In this document: positions 1 to 10,100 of the stretch, piece by piece
Numbering within the stretch: the stretch's first letter is position 1
How the letters are laid out: every line of letters starts with the position of its first letter
Assembly (NCBI GenBank): GCA_029975295.1
Contig: JARKPK010000023.1
Location: 1-64,000, forward strand
From: Thermoguttaceae bacterium
Lineage (GTDB): Bacteria > Planctomycetota > Planctomycetia > Pirellulales > Thermoguttaceae
Direction: 5' to 3'
DNA length: 64,000 nt
The notes under the pieces: model-generated
What the model was told of the DNA's origin: nothing
Seen by the model: the letters and a program-made list of their open reading frames with translations, nothing else
Databases searched by the model: none
Made by a program: the position numbers and the translations under genes

Positions 1-281
1 ATCTCGACATCGAACCGCATCCGCACCCGCCCGTGCCACGAAACCCGCGTGGTGATTCGCAGCAGGTCGTCGTATTCGGCCCGGCCCAGAAACTTCACAT
101 AGGCCTCGACCACCGGCAGCAGCACGCCCTCGGACTCCCACAGCCGATAAGGCTTGCCCGTGGCGCGGCACAGTTCGGAGCGGCCCACCTCGAACCATTC
201 CAACGCCCTCGAGTTGTAGTAGCCGCCCATCGCGTCGGTTTCGCTGTAGCGGACGCGCAGTTCCGTGGTGTGTTCGATCAC
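1..281 (-). CDS. YbgC/4-hydroxybenzoyl-CoA thioesterase-like hotdog protein, C-terminus beyond window
   Basis: Partial gene; the first 93 codons are visible and the 3' end lies before position 1. The translation opens with GTG, and near residues 11-35 shows R-Y-S-E-T-D-A-M-G followed by Y-Y-N-S and W-F-E-V-G-R. This is the signature of small acyl-CoA thioesterases of the YbgC type, where the Asp of the E-T-D segment is the usual catalytic acid. These are about 130-150 residue cytosolic hotdog enzymes that hydrolyse acyl-CoA thioesters. The GTG overlaps the TGA of the upstream glycosyltransferase (GTGA, positions 278-281), which supports both the start and translational coupling. Substrate cannot be inferred. 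Family call is fairly safe; the truncated end is unseen. Confidence 0.8.
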   Translation of the reverse strand, partial: MIEHTTELRVRYSETDAMGGYYNSRALEWFEVGRSELCRATGKPYRLWESEGVLLPVVEAYVKFLGRAEYDDLLRITTRVSWHGRVRMRFDVE

Positions 282-1015
282 AGGTGCAGCCAATTCTTCA
301 CGCCCAGCCGGAAGAGAATCCACAAGGCCGCCCAGGCTTCGCGGCCGTTGATCTTCGACGTGCCCCGTTGCCGGTCGGCGAAGACGATCGGCACCTCGCG
401 GAATCGGGCGCCGAGCCGCTTCAGCCGCCACAACACTTCCTCTTGAAACGAATACCCGCGGCTGATGATCGCGTCGGCATCCAATCGGCGCAACAAATCC
501 ACACGATAGCACCGATAGCCCCCACTGCAATCGCGCGGCCGAAGGCCCAACAGCGTTCGGGCGTAGAGGTTCACGGCCGCACTCATCAATCGGCGTTTCA
601 GCGGCCAACCTTCGACGCCTCCGCCGGCCACATACCGCGAGCCGATCACCACGTCGGCCGGTTCATCGTCCGGCGGGTCCATGGCCGCTACGATCGCCGG
701 CAGGTAGCGCGGATGGTGGCTGAAGTCGGCATCCATATTAAGCATGTAATCGTAGCCATGCTCCACGGCGTAGCGCATTGCAGCCACAATGGCCGTGCCC
801 AACCCCAACTTGCCCGAGCGATGCAGGCAGCGGAGCCGCGGGTCGCCTCGGCCGAACTCGTCGCACCACTGCCCGGTGCCGTCGGGCGAGCCGTCATCAA
901 CCACCAGCATCTCGGCCGCGGGAAGCTGCTCGAACACCGCCTCGACCAACAGCGGCAGGTTCTCGCGCTCGTTGTAGGTGGCCACGGTGACCAATGTCTT
1001 GCGTTGTTGCGACAT
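278..1015 (-). CDS. Polyprenol-phosphate (dolichol-phosphate mannosyltransferase-like) glycosyltransferase family 2
   Basis: 245-residue GT-A glycosyltransferase. The N-terminus has V-T-V-A-T-Y-N-E-R-E-N then V-V-D-D-G-S-P-D-G-T-G, followed by the metal-binding block L-N-M-D-A-D-F-S-H-H-P and D-V-V-I-G-S-R-Y. This order is typical of DPM1-like enzymes that move a sugar from a nucleotide donor to a polyprenyl phosphate on the cytoplasmic face of the membrane. There are no C-terminal membrane helices, so it is the short soluble/peripheral form. The ATG at 1015 is chosen because the longer open frame up to 1318 adds about 100 Arg/Ser/Pro-rich residues unlike the family. It is likely cotranscribed with the overlapping thioesterase. 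Donor sugar unknown. Confidence 0.88.
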   Translation of the reverse strand: MSQQRKTLVTVATYNERENLPLLVEAVFEQLPAAEMLVVDDGSPDGTGQWCDEFGRGDPRLRCLHRSGKLGLGTAIVAAMRYAVEHGYDYMLNMDADFSHHPRYLPAIVAAMDPPDDEPADVVIGSRYVAGGGVEGWPLKRRLMSAAVNLYARTLLGLRPRDCSGGYRCYRVDLLRRLDADAIISRGYSFQEEVLWRLKRLGARFREVPIVFADRQRGTSKINGREAWAALWILFRLGVKNWLHL

Positions 1016-1188
1016 TTGGGGTTTTTCCAGGGATCGCCCGAAGGAACCGGCCGCCGAATCGCCCGCGAGCCCGCGATTCGTGGGGCGACGCGGGGATCGT
1101 TCTGCGGCTGTCTGCAACGAATCCGGCCTTGCCGAACCGTTTGCGTGATTGTAACAAAGTTCGCATAGCCCGCGAGGCCGAATTCGCG

Positions 1189-1195
1189 TATAATA
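1189..1195. promoter_or_regulatory. Candidate -10 box between divergent glycosyltransferase and MFS genes
   Basis: A perfect TATAAT lies on the plus strand at 1189-1194, and the minus strand reads TATTAT over 1195-1190, so the same AT-rich patch could serve both directions. No good -35 hexamer is seen at 16-18 bp on either strand. A plus-strand start about 7 bp downstream would leave a leader of roughly 30 nt before the ATG at 1230. Confidence 0.4.
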
Positions 1196-1229
1196 AGGCT
1201 TTGAGTTCCACGAATTGCGGTTTCTGACG

Positions 1230-2774
1230 ATGTCTCCAGTCTCTTCGGCGTCGGGCCGACGCGTCCCGAGGCCGCATGGTCTCTCCCCCGCTGTGCGTTC
1301 CGCGGAACAGGCCGCCACACCGTGCGAATCGACGGAAGGTTCGCCTCGCAGCGCCGGTGTGCAAGCAGCGGCCGCCGAGGAAACAGCTTCCAGTAGTCGC
1401 CGGGACGATTCGGCCGTAGTCGCGGCCGACGGTCGGGCCTGCGCACCGGAACGGGCTGCGACGGAAGACGTTGTTTCCGCAGAGGCAAGCGGCGATGGCG
1501 CCCCGCGCCACCCTGTGGGCGAGGCGCTGCTGACTGCGGCCGTGGGCCCGTTGCCCGATCACCCACCGGCGGCGCTCTATGGGCGAACATTCTGGTACGC
1601 CTACGGGTCGAACCTGCTGTTCATGATCGCCGTTTCGCTCTTGTTTCGGCTGGGCGATTATGTTGCGGTGCTCGGCGGCGGCGAACGCGAGTTGGGCTGG
1701 ATCGTCGGCTTCGGGATGATCGGCAGCTTGTTCGCGCGGGTGACGATCGGCACGGCCATCGATCGCCGCGGCGCCCGCGAAATCTGGCTCGTCTCGGCCG
1801 TGGGGTTTGCCGTGGCCTGCGTCGGGCATGTGTACGTGGCCAACGTCCATAGTCCATGGTTGTACGCACTGCGACTGCTCTTCTGCTGTTCGATTGCGGC
1901 CTTATTCGGGGCATCGATGACCTTCATCGGCGCTTTGGCCCCGCGGCATCGCGTGGCCGAGCTGATCGGGATGTTGGGCACCTCGGGCTTCTTGGGCACC
2001 TTGCTGGGAACGCAACTCGGCGACCTGCTGCTGGGCCGAGAGCGGATCGCCCGTGGCGATGTCAACCTGATGTTTTGGACGGCCGCGGCCTTGGCGTTGG
2101 CGGCGGCCATGCTGGCGCTGTTGGCCACGCGAGGCGGAACCGCTCCGCCGAAGCATCACGAACACGCCCCGCCGTGGCGCGTGCTCCGCGCCTATTTCCC
2201 CCTGCCGGTGTTCGTAGCCGGTGCGGCGATGGGCGCCGGGCTGGTCGTGCTGCAAACGTTTTTGCGCACCTATACGGCCAAGTTGGGCATCCATCAGATC
2301 GGCAATGTGTTTGCCGTCTATGCGATTACGGCTGTGGTCACCCGGGTGCTCACCCGCCGCTGGCCCGAGCGCGTGGGCATCAGGCGCATGATCGTCATGG
2401 GGCTGCTGGCTTTGGCCGTCGGTCAACTGTTGCTGTTGCCCGTCAGCCGGCCGTGGCATCTGATCGGCTCGGGCTTGGCGTTCGGCTTTGGGCACGCGCT
2501 GTTGTTCCCCTCGGTGGTGGCCGCCGGAACGATCGGATTCCCCGCCCGACATCGCGGCCTGGCTACAACCACAATCCTTAGCGCGTGGGACGTGGGCCAG
2601 TTGATCGGCGCGCCGGCCGGCGGCATGGTGCTCACCTACGCGCTCTCTCTGCATCTGCCCGATTATCCCTCGCTGTTCATCGTTTCGGCCGTGATGCTGG
2701 CGGTTGTCGCCTGCTACTTCGTTGCGACATATCAACCGCGGCCGATCGAGCCGCAGGCCGAGGATGCCGCCTGA
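1230..2774 (+). CDS. Major facilitator superfamily transporter
   Basis: 514 residues. Hydrophobic membrane segments run from about residue 120 (start of the F-W-Y-A-Y-G-S-N-L-L-F-M segment) to near the C-terminus. The first loop contains an MFS loop 2-3 like pattern (G-T-A-I-D-R-R-G-A-R). Ten to twelve helices fit a half-and-half MFS layout with a hydrophilic central loop around K-H-H-E-H-A-P-P-W. The first ~110 residues are Ala/Ser/Arg-rich, carry no motif and look disordered, which is unusual. GTG codons at 1515 or 1542 would remove most of this tail. ATG 1230 is preferred over the codon at 1215 because of its distance to the TATAAT box at 1189. No substrate can be assigned. Confidence 0.8.
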   Translation: MSPVSSASGRRVPRPHGLSPAVRSAEQAATPCESTEGSPRSAGVQAAAAEETASSSRRDDSAVVAADGRACAPERAATEDVVSAEASGDGAPRHPVGEALLTAAVGPLPDHPPAALYGRTFWYAYGSNLLFMIAVSLLFRLGDYVAVLGGGERELGWIVGFGMIGSLFARVTIGTAIDRRGAREIWLVSAVGFAVACVGHVYVANVHSPWLYALRLLFCCSIAALFGASMTFIGALAPRHRVAELIGMLGTSGFLGTLLGTQLGDLLLGRERIARGDVNLMFWTAAALALAAAMLALLATRGGTAPPKHHEHAPPWRVLRAYFPLPVFVAGAAMGAGLVVLQTFLRTYTAKLGIHQIGNVFAVYAITAVVTRVLTRRWPERVGIRRMIVMGLLALAVGQLLLLPVSRPWHLIGSGLAFGFGHALLFPSVVAAGTIGFPARHRGLATTTILSAWDVGQLIGAPAGGMVLTYALSLHLPDYPSLFIVSAVMLAVVACYFVATYQPRPIEPQAEDAA

Positions 2775-3119
2775 GCGAGGCCCCCGCTGCCGACTTTTTC
2801 GGGTAACGCCGAATCGGCCGCGCGGCGAAAGATTCTGCAACGGTCTTCGGCCGGCAGCCGATCGCGCATCTGCCCCGTTTCGGCCGCGGGTGGTAGAATC
2901 CGGACGGTAGAATGCAACCTCGGCGGCAGCGGTGTTTCGCGCGCCGAGAATCGCTGCTGATCCGGTCGAGAATCTCACGCATGGTAGAATGCGTTATCGC
3001 TGATTGAATCGCATTCTTGCCAATGCCGCCGACGAAGACGGCCGAGGCGACGAAGCAGCGTGCAAGTGCCGAACGGAAACGCAACGGTAGCCATCGCGCC
3101 CCGAAGGAAAACGGACTTT
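2775..3119. other. Intergenic region before AddB-like gene; no gene seen
   Basis: 345 bases. Just after the MFS stop there is a short T5 run (2800-2804) without a convincing stem. The second half carries three GGTAGAAT boxes and a short inverted repeat (listed separately). Frames in this stretch are short and lack a recognisable protein. Confidence 0.6.
2892..3016 (+). promoter_or_regulatory. Tandem GGTAGAAT boxes and inverted repeat upstream of AddB-like gene
   Basis: GGTAGAAT occurs at 2892-2899, 2906-2913 and 2983-2990. TAGAAT is one mismatch from a -10 hexamer. Related CGAGAAT words sit near 2945 and 2967. The last copy forms part of a 7-bp inverted repeat, GAATGCG (2987-2993) with CGCATTC (3010-3016). 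No -35 hexamer stands out. This may be a set of start sites or a binding-site array for the addAB operon. Confidence 0.35.
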
Positions 3120-6100
3120 ATGCCGGCGGAAGTGCATCTGCTGTTGGGCCTGCCGCGAAGCGGGAAGACGGGCGCGCTGCTTTCTCAGTATCGGCGGCGG
3201 CTGCACACGCAGCCGTTGGGAACCTGCCTGTGGCTGGCCCCGTCGAGCCGAGCGGCGGCCGAGGTTCGCCAACGACTGGCGGCCCAAGGCGATCGCGCGG
3301 TGTTGGCTCCGGGCATCAGCACCTTCGGCCGTTTGGCCGGGGAACTGCTCGATCGGTTCGGCGTAACCGCCCGACCGCTGACCGAGCCGTTCAAGCGCGA
3401 ATTGCTCGAACGCATCGTGGCTGAGATGGCCGAGCAAGGACGGCTGAGCTACTTCGGCCCGATCGCCGGTCGGCAAGGACTGATCGACCTGCTGGCCGAC
3501 TTCATCAGCGAGATGAAGCGGCTGGAAATCTGGCCCGAACAATTGGCCGAGGCCTGCCGCGGCGGCATCGAGGGCGACGATTCCTCTCCGCGGCAGCGGC
3601 GCGGCCGAAGGTCGTCGGCCGAGGGCAAGCACGCCGAGTTGATCGAAGTCTATTCTCGGTATCAACAACTGCTCACTCAGTTCGATTTGTACGACTCGGA
3701 AGGCCGACTGTGGCTCGCCCGCGATTGCCTGCGGCGGGCGATTGAGACGACCCGACCCGAGGGCGAGGCCGCCGAGCGATCGAAGCGAAGATCGCCGGCT
3801 TCCACCGTCGCAAGCGATCGGTCTCCCCGCGATTGGCCGCTGTGTGTGCGGTTCGTTGTGGTCGATGGTTTCACCGATTTCACGCGCACGCAGTTCGAAA
3901 TGCTCGACGTGCTGGCCCAGGCGGCCGAAACACTCTGGATTTCGCTGCCGATGGAAGCGCCGATGCTTCGGCACGACTTGTTCCGCAAGCCGCTGGCCAC
4001 CTTGAACGAATTGCAGCGCCGCTTTCCGCACGCGCAGATTCATTCGTGCGAACCCTCAGAGCCGATCGGCGAATCGCCGTCGGCAACTTCGGGCACCGGG
4101 AAGCCGCGCGCGGTGCAGAAAGAGAGCGAAACCTCGTCGCCCGCGCCGGCAACAGCGCCGGCGATCGAGCCGGCAACGGCTTCGGCAATCGCGTCGGCAG
4201 CGGAGTTGGCACAATCGTCGTCGCCGCTTTCGGAAACGATGCCGGGCGTGAATTCGGCCTGCGACACGCCGCCCGCATTGGCGCACCTGCAACGATGGTT
4301 GTTCGCGCCTCCGCGCCTCCGGGTTCCCGCCCCGCCGGGCAGCGACGGCCTTACGATCATCGCCGCCGCCCTCGCACGTGGCGAACTGGAGGCGGTGGCC
4401 AGCCGCGTGAAGCAACTGCTGCTTTCCGGCGTGCCGGCCGACGAGATTGCCGTGGTCTTTCGCCTCGCCCCGGGCGACGATTCGCCGGTGGCCGAGGTGT
4501 TCGCCAGTTTCGGCATTCCCTTTTTCGCCGAGCGCGGGGCGGCATTGGGCGGCAGCGGGGCGATGAAATTCCTTGTGCGATTTCTCGCGGCTGCGGCCGA
4601 GCTGGGTGCGTGGTCCACCGCCGAATTCCGCTCGCTGCTGGGGAACAGCTACTTCCGCCCGGCATGGGACTGGTGGACGCCCGCAGCCGCTGCGGCCGTA
4701 AGTCGCGCGCTGGCCCGCGCACGACAGGCCGATTCGCCCCAACAATTGCTCGACACGTTGCGCGGCTTCGTCGCTGCTGCCGACGGTAGTGGCGATGCGA
4801 ATAATGTTGATGCGAATACCGCGGCCGGCCAACAGCCCCCCAAAGCCGCAGCGGCCCACGCCGCAGACGATGACGACCGCGACGCCGAACGGGTCGCAGT
4901 CCAAGCGGCCGACGCCGCCTGGGCGCTGAAGGCCCTCGAAGCCGTGCTCGACCTTTGGAATCGTCTGCCGCGCGAGGCCGACGTACGCGGTTGGCGATCC
5001 GCCTTCGAACAGCTTGCCGAAGCCGCGGGGCTGAACGCTGCCTGCAACGACCCGCCGGTGTTGATTCGCTCGCCGGCGGTTGACGATGCGGCCGCCTGCA
5101 AGCAGTTCCTCTCGTCCTGGGACGATCGGGCCCGGCTCGAGGCCCGACTCGGTCGGTCCGACCGCGTGCTCAGCCGCGCCGACGTGGTCGAGATCGTCAA
5201 AGAACTGCTCCGCTACGAGCGTCTGCCGCCGGCGGGCAACGCCGTCGGACGGGTACGCCTGCTTTCGGCTGCGGGCGTGCGCGGGCTGCGCGTTCGGCAC
5301 CTGTTCGTTGCCGGCCTGACGGAAGGCGCATTCCCCACAACGCAACGCGACGACCGCGCACTGTCGCCGGCCGAGTACGAACACCTCGCCGCGCGCGGTC
5401 TGCCGCTGCCGCGCCGCGGCGATCAAAGCTGCGACGAAATGTTGCTCTTCTACGAAGTGCTCGGCTGCGCCGCCGAGCACATTTATTTGAGTTACCCAGC
5501 GATCGACGATGCCGCCCGACCGATGAACCGCAGCTCGTTCATCGATGCCGTTGAAGCGATTTTCGGCGCTGCTGGGATTCACACGGTTCGTCAGACGGGA
5601 TTAAGCCCGATTCCTATCGACGACAAGCCGCTTTCTTTCGACCGTTGGCGATTGAAAGCGGTGGCCGAAGCGCTCGATGGCCGAATCGACCTTTTGGCCG
5701 CACTGATCGGATCGGAGCAAGATCTGTCCAGCCGCTTTGCCCGGCAGCGAACGCCGGCTACCGGCGGCCGAACATGGCTCGAACCGGGCACGAATATCGC
5801 CGAAGCGTTGGGCGTTCTGGCGCTGCGAAGCCGCCTGACGTTCACCGCAGCCGAGGGAATAATCGAGTTGCCCCAGTTGCAAGCGCAGGTGGCTTGGATG
5901 TTTTCCGACCGGCGCACCTTTTCGGCCTCCGAGTTAGAAGCGTATGCCGTGTGTCCGTTCCGTTTTCTTGTCGAACGCGTAATGGAGCTGGAGCAGACAG
6001 CCGAAGAGGGGATTGGCGGCGATCCGGCCTATCGCGGCCGATTGGCCCATGGAACGCTGGAGCTATTCCACCAGCGGTTGGCCGAACAACTCAAGCCCGG

Positions 6101-7022
6101 CCAACGCCTCAGCAAGATCCCCCTTGCAGTTTGGACACAGTTGCTCGATGAGTCGTTCCGCGACGCGGCCGCCCGATACGACTCCGATCCGCCCGGCAGC
6201 ATCGAAGAGATCGCGCACCGCATCGACCGCAGCACCGTCCGCCGTTGGCTCGAAGACTACCGCCGACAGCACGAGAAGTACGAGGCGTTTTGGGCGAAAA
6301 CGGCCGACGAAGTCGTTCCCCTGCCCGAGCTGTTCGAGGCCGGCTTCGGTTTCGGCCGCAGCCGCAACCCTCATAGCGCGACCGAGCCGCTGGAGTTGAC
6401 GCACGTCGGCCGCACCGTGCGCCTCTCGGGCCGAATCGACCGGATCGACGAAGCCCGCCGCAACGGAAAAAGCCTGATCGTGTTGATCGACTATAAGACG
6501 GGCAAGGCGGGCTTCGACCGGGACGAGTTCGAACGCGGCCGCGCTCTGCAACTTCCCGTGTACAGCATGGCGGCCTGCGAGTTGATCTTCGCCGATCGCG
6601 ACGCCGTGCCGATTGGCGCCGGGTATTGGCAACTGCGTGAGGGCGGTTTTCTCAGCGGAAAGAAAATGTTGCAACCCTATGTCTTCAAGGGAGATCGATT
6701 GCAGATTACCGATCAATGGGAATCGTGCCGCGCGCGACTGCCGCAGATCGTCGTCGCTCTGGTCGAGGGGCTGCAACGCGGGCAATTCCCCGTGTACAAC
6801 AGCGATTTGGAATGCACCGGCCGTTGCCCTTGGAGGACGCTGTGCCGCATCGGCACGATCCGCGCGTTGGAAAAACAATGGTCGCCCCCGGAGCCGGTCG
6901 ATTCTCCGTCGTCTGCCGAGCGGGCGGCGCGCAGCAGAAAATCGCCCGCTGGTTCCACTGGCACGAAGTCCTCGGGCGCTAAGCGTGCCGAAGGAAACGA
7001 CCGCCGCAAACCGCGCCGCTGA
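3120..7022 (+). CDS. addB: AddB/RexB-like ATP-dependent nuclease subunit with PD-(D/E)XK and Fe-S cluster domain
   Basis: 1300 residues. The N-terminus carries G-L-P-R-S-G-K-T (residues 10-17), a Walker A loop on a UvrD-like inactive-helicase fold. The C-terminal third is a RecB-family nuclease, with the active-site segment I-D-Y-K-T-G followed by Q-L-P-V-Y. Four cysteines (C945, C1232, C1236, C1242) match the Fe-S staple of AddB, although the last three are spaced CxxxC rather than the usual CxxC. In AddAB this subunit pairs with AddA to resect double-strand breaks for RecA recombination. Its partner lies 107 bp downstream. Two low-complexity inserts (near residues 320-395 and 555-600) are unusual. 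ATG 3120 follows a GAAGGAAAA ribosome site; a GTG at 3060 is the alternative. Confidence 0.85.
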   Translation: MPAEVHLLLGLPRSGKTGALLSQYRRRLHTQPLGTCLWLAPSSRAAAEVRQRLAAQGDRAVLAPGISTFGRLAGELLDRFGVTARPLTEPFKRELLERIVAEMAEQGRLSYFGPIAGRQGLIDLLADFISEMKRLEIWPEQLAEACRGGIEGDDSSPRQRRGRRSSAEGKHAELIEVYSRYQQLLTQFDLYDSEGRLWLARDCLRRAIETTRPEGEAAERSKRRSPASTVASDRSPRDWPLCVRFVVVDGFTDFTRTQFEMLDVLAQAAETLWISLPMEAPMLRHDLFRKPLATLNELQRRFPHAQIHSCEPSEPIGESPSATSGTGKPRAVQKESETSSPAPATAPAIEPATASAIASAAELAQSSSPLSETMPGVNSACDTPPALAHLQRWLFAPPRLRVPAPPGSDGLTIIAAALARGELEAVASRVKQLLLSGVPADEIAVVFRLAPGDDSPVAEVFASFGIPFFAERGAALGGSGAMKFLVRFLAAAAELGAWSTAEFRSLLGNSYFRPAWDWWTPAAAAAVSRALARARQADSPQQLLDTLRGFVAAADGSGDANNVDANTAAGQQPPKAAAAHAADDDDRDAERVAVQAADAAWALKALEAVLDLWNRLPREADVRGWRSAFEQLAEAAGLNAACNDPPVLIRSPAVDDAAACKQFLSSWDDRARLEARLGRSDRVLSRADVVEIVKELLRYERLPPAGNAVGRVRLLSAAGVRGLRVRHLFVAGLTEGAFPTTQRDDRALSPAEYEHLAARGLPLPRRGDQSCDEMLLFYEVLGCAAEHIYLSYPAIDDAARPMNRSSFIDAVEAIFGAAGIHTVRQTGLSPIPIDDKPLSFDRWRLKAVAEALDGRIDLLAALIGSEQDLSSRFARQRTPATGGRTWLEPGTNIAEALGVLALRSRLTFTAAEGIIELPQLQAQVAWMFSDRRTFSASELEAYAVCPFRFLVERVMELEQTAEEGIGGDPAYRGRLAHGTLELFHQRLAEQLKPGQRLSKIPLAVWTQLLDESFRDAAARYDSDPPGSIEEIAHRIDRSTVRRWLEDYRRQHEKYEAFWAKTADEVVPLPELFEAGFGFGRSRNPHSATEPLELTHVGRTVRLSGRIDRIDEARRNGKSLIVLIDYKTGKAGFDRDEFERGRALQLPVYSMAACELIFADRDAVPIGAGYWQLREGGFLSGKKMLQPYVFKGDRLQITDQWESCRARLPQIVVALVEGLQRGQFPVYNSDLECTGRCPWRTLCRIGTIRALEKQWSPPEPVDSPSSAERAARSRKSPAGSTGTKSSGAKRAEGNDRRKPRR

Positions 7023-7129
7023 TCCCTCGCCGGTGCGCCTGGCGAAAAGAGAAAGAAAGTGTTGCCAATCGGCCTGATTCGCTAACGGCCGTTCATCGTG
7101 AGACTCGATCGCTTCATTGCATCACAATC

Positions 7130-10100
7130 ATGGCGAAGAATTCGGCCGGCAAAACATCGGATCTGACGGACCAACAGCGTGCCGCTTTGGAAGCCCAAGG
7201 CGTATCGGTGGCGCTGTCGGCTGGGGCGGGCTGCGGCAAAACCTTCGTGCTCACCGAACGATTCCTTCGCGAGTTGCAGCCCGACAACGAAGGAGCCCGG
7301 CCCGGCGAGCGGCTGGCCTCGACAATCGCCATCACGTTCACCGAACGGGCGACCCGCGAAATGCGCGAGCGCATCCGCCGCGCCGTCGAAAAGCGATTGC
7401 GCGATTGCCCGGAACCCGAAGCTGAATACTGGTGGGCGCTGCTCCGCGAGTTGGAGTCGGCCCAAATCGACACGATCCATGCCTTTTGCGCCGCGCTGTT
7501 GCGGCGGCATGCCGTCGAGGCCGGCCTGGATCCGCGATTCGAAGTGATCGATGCCGCCCAAAGCGCTTTGTGGCGCAGCGAAGTGCTCGAGACTGTTCTC
7601 GAAAGCACGTTGCGACAGGCCGACGAAGCGACTCTCGACCTATTCGCTCGATACGATTTCCGCGGCGTGCGCGACCGGCTGAGCGCGCTGGCCGCAACGA
7701 TAGGACCGACCGGGGCCGCGCTGTGGACCGACGGCGACGCCCAACGTCTTGTCGAGCGATTGCTCGACCGTTGGCAGCGGTATTTTCAGCAAACCGTGCT
7801 GCCCGCCGAGAGAACCCGTCTGTCGCAAAGCAGTCCCGTTCGGCGGCTGCGCGCATTGATTGCCGATCCGCCGACATCGAGCGTGAAGGCCCGAGAGAGG
7901 TTCGCCGTCCTCGCCGCGCTGTCGGACGGCGATCTCTCGACCCTCAGCGCCGACCGCTGGCGCGAGCTGCGCGAAGCAGCCAAAGTGCAGGGCCTAAGCA
8001 AGAAAGATTTCGTTGCGGAATCGGGCTACACCGAGTTTAAGGAAGCGGCCAAAGAGTTTCGCGGTCAGATCGACAAGCTGCTCGCGATCCAATTCGACCG
8101 CGAAGCGGCGCGGCCCGCCGCCGAAGACGGACTGGCCCTGCTCCGCATCGCCGTCGAGGCGGCCGAGCAGTATCGCGAGCGAAAGGAATCGGAGGGCGTG
8201 CTCGATTTCGATGACCTGCTGATCCGAGCGCGCGACCTGCTGACGGGCAATCCCGATTTGAGGCGGCGTCTGTCGCGGCGGGTGCGGCTGCTGCTGGTCG
8301 ATGAGTTCCAAGACACCGACTCCGTGCAAGTGGAATTGGTCCGCGCGCTGTGCGGCGACGCTCTGACCGGCGGCAAGCTCTTCTTCGTCGGCGACTACAA
8401 GCAATCCATCTACCGTTTTCGCGGCGCACAGCCGGAGGTGTTCCGCGGGCTGAGCGACGAGATGCCATCGGCGGGCCGACTGCCGCTGTCGGTCAATTTC
8501 CGCAGTCAGCCGGCGATCATCGAATTCGTCAATGCTCTCTTCGCGGCTGCGATGAACCCTTATGAACCCTTAGTGGCATCGCGCGGCGATCTTTCGGACG
8601 AGCCGCTGGTCGAGTTCCTCTGGGCGCTGCCCGACGAGACCGATTCCGTCGCCGGGTCGGTCCAAGCCGCCGACACCGCCGGCGAATCGACCAATTCGAG
8701 CGAAGAGGGCGCGGACGACGAAGCTGCTCAAAAGGTCAAAGAGCCGGTCGAAGCGGTTCGCTGCCGCGAGGCCGAGCGGATCGCTCGCCGCATCAACGAA
8801 ATGATCGGCCGGGGCCGGCCGCTCGTCGGTGAGAAGCAGCAGGACAACTCTTGGATCGCCCGACCGCCCCGCTACAAAGACGTGGTCGTCCTCTTCCGCG
8901 CGCTGAGCGACGTGGTTCTTTACGAGCGCGCCCTGCGCGACCGCGGCATTCCCTATTACTTGGTAGGCGGCAAGGCGTTCTACAGTCAGGAAGAAGTGTT
9001 CGATCTGGCGAACCTGCTGCGGGCGATCGACGACCCGGCCGACGACGGGGCCTTGTTCGGCGCGCTGCGCAGCCCGATCTTCAACCTGCTCGACGAAACG
9101 CTCGTCGCGTTGAAGCTCGGCCGACCGAGTCTGAACGATGCGCTGTTTGAAACTGCCGCCGCTTGGACGTCTGATCTTCGCCCAATCGCCGGCCCGGCCG
9201 ACGCGATCAGTGCTCGACAAAAGCAAGCCGTCACCCGCGCCGCCGCGGTCCTAGGCGAGCTTCGAGCGATGAAAGACCGCGTTCCCGTGGCAGTGCTCGT
9301 CCGCGAGGCGCTGGCGCGCACCGGATTCGACGCCGCCCTGGTCGCCGACTTTCTCGGGGAACGCAAGCTGGCCAACCTTTACAAGCTGATCGAAATGGCC
9401 GCCGCCAACGACGCCAAAGGCATTTTCTCGCTCGGCGATTTCATCGTGCAACTGGTGGAACTCGTCGCGAGCCAACCCGACGAAGCCCTGGCTGCGACCG
9501 AGGCCGAACAGGCCGATGTTGTAAGGCTGATGAGCATCCATCAATCGAAGGGGCTGGAATTTCCCATCGTGTTCGTCGCCGACATCGGACGGATGAAACG
9601 CGGTTCGCAGGAGGTAGGCCGATACTCCGCCGATTTAGGGCCGCTGGTCACCCTGCCGCCGTCGTCGGAGAAGGTCGTAACCGGAATGAGGCTGTTCAAA
9701 CAGGTTGAAGCGATCGAAGACGAGGCGGAATCGCTCCGTTTGTTCTACGTGGCGGCCACTCGGGCAGCCGACTATTTGGTGCTTTCTCATGGTTGGAGCG
9801 CCGACGACAGACTCGGCGCCGACCAGAAAGCCCCTTGGGTGCGATTGTTGGCCGAACGGTTCGACCTGACCAACGGCCGAGCGCTGGCCGCCGGCCCGAA
9901 ATCCGCGCCGCGCGTTGTTGTGCGGATCGATCGGCCCGAAAAAACCGACGATGCCAAGCCGGCGACGCGGCGCCCGCCGCTGGTTGAATTGGCCGAAAAA
10001 GCCATGGCCGCGGCCGCGCCGGGCAGCCGGCCGCCGACGGCCTTGCCCGTGTCGCCCCAGGGCGCGCGCCGCCGTCAGTTTTCGTTCTCGCGTCTCTCAG

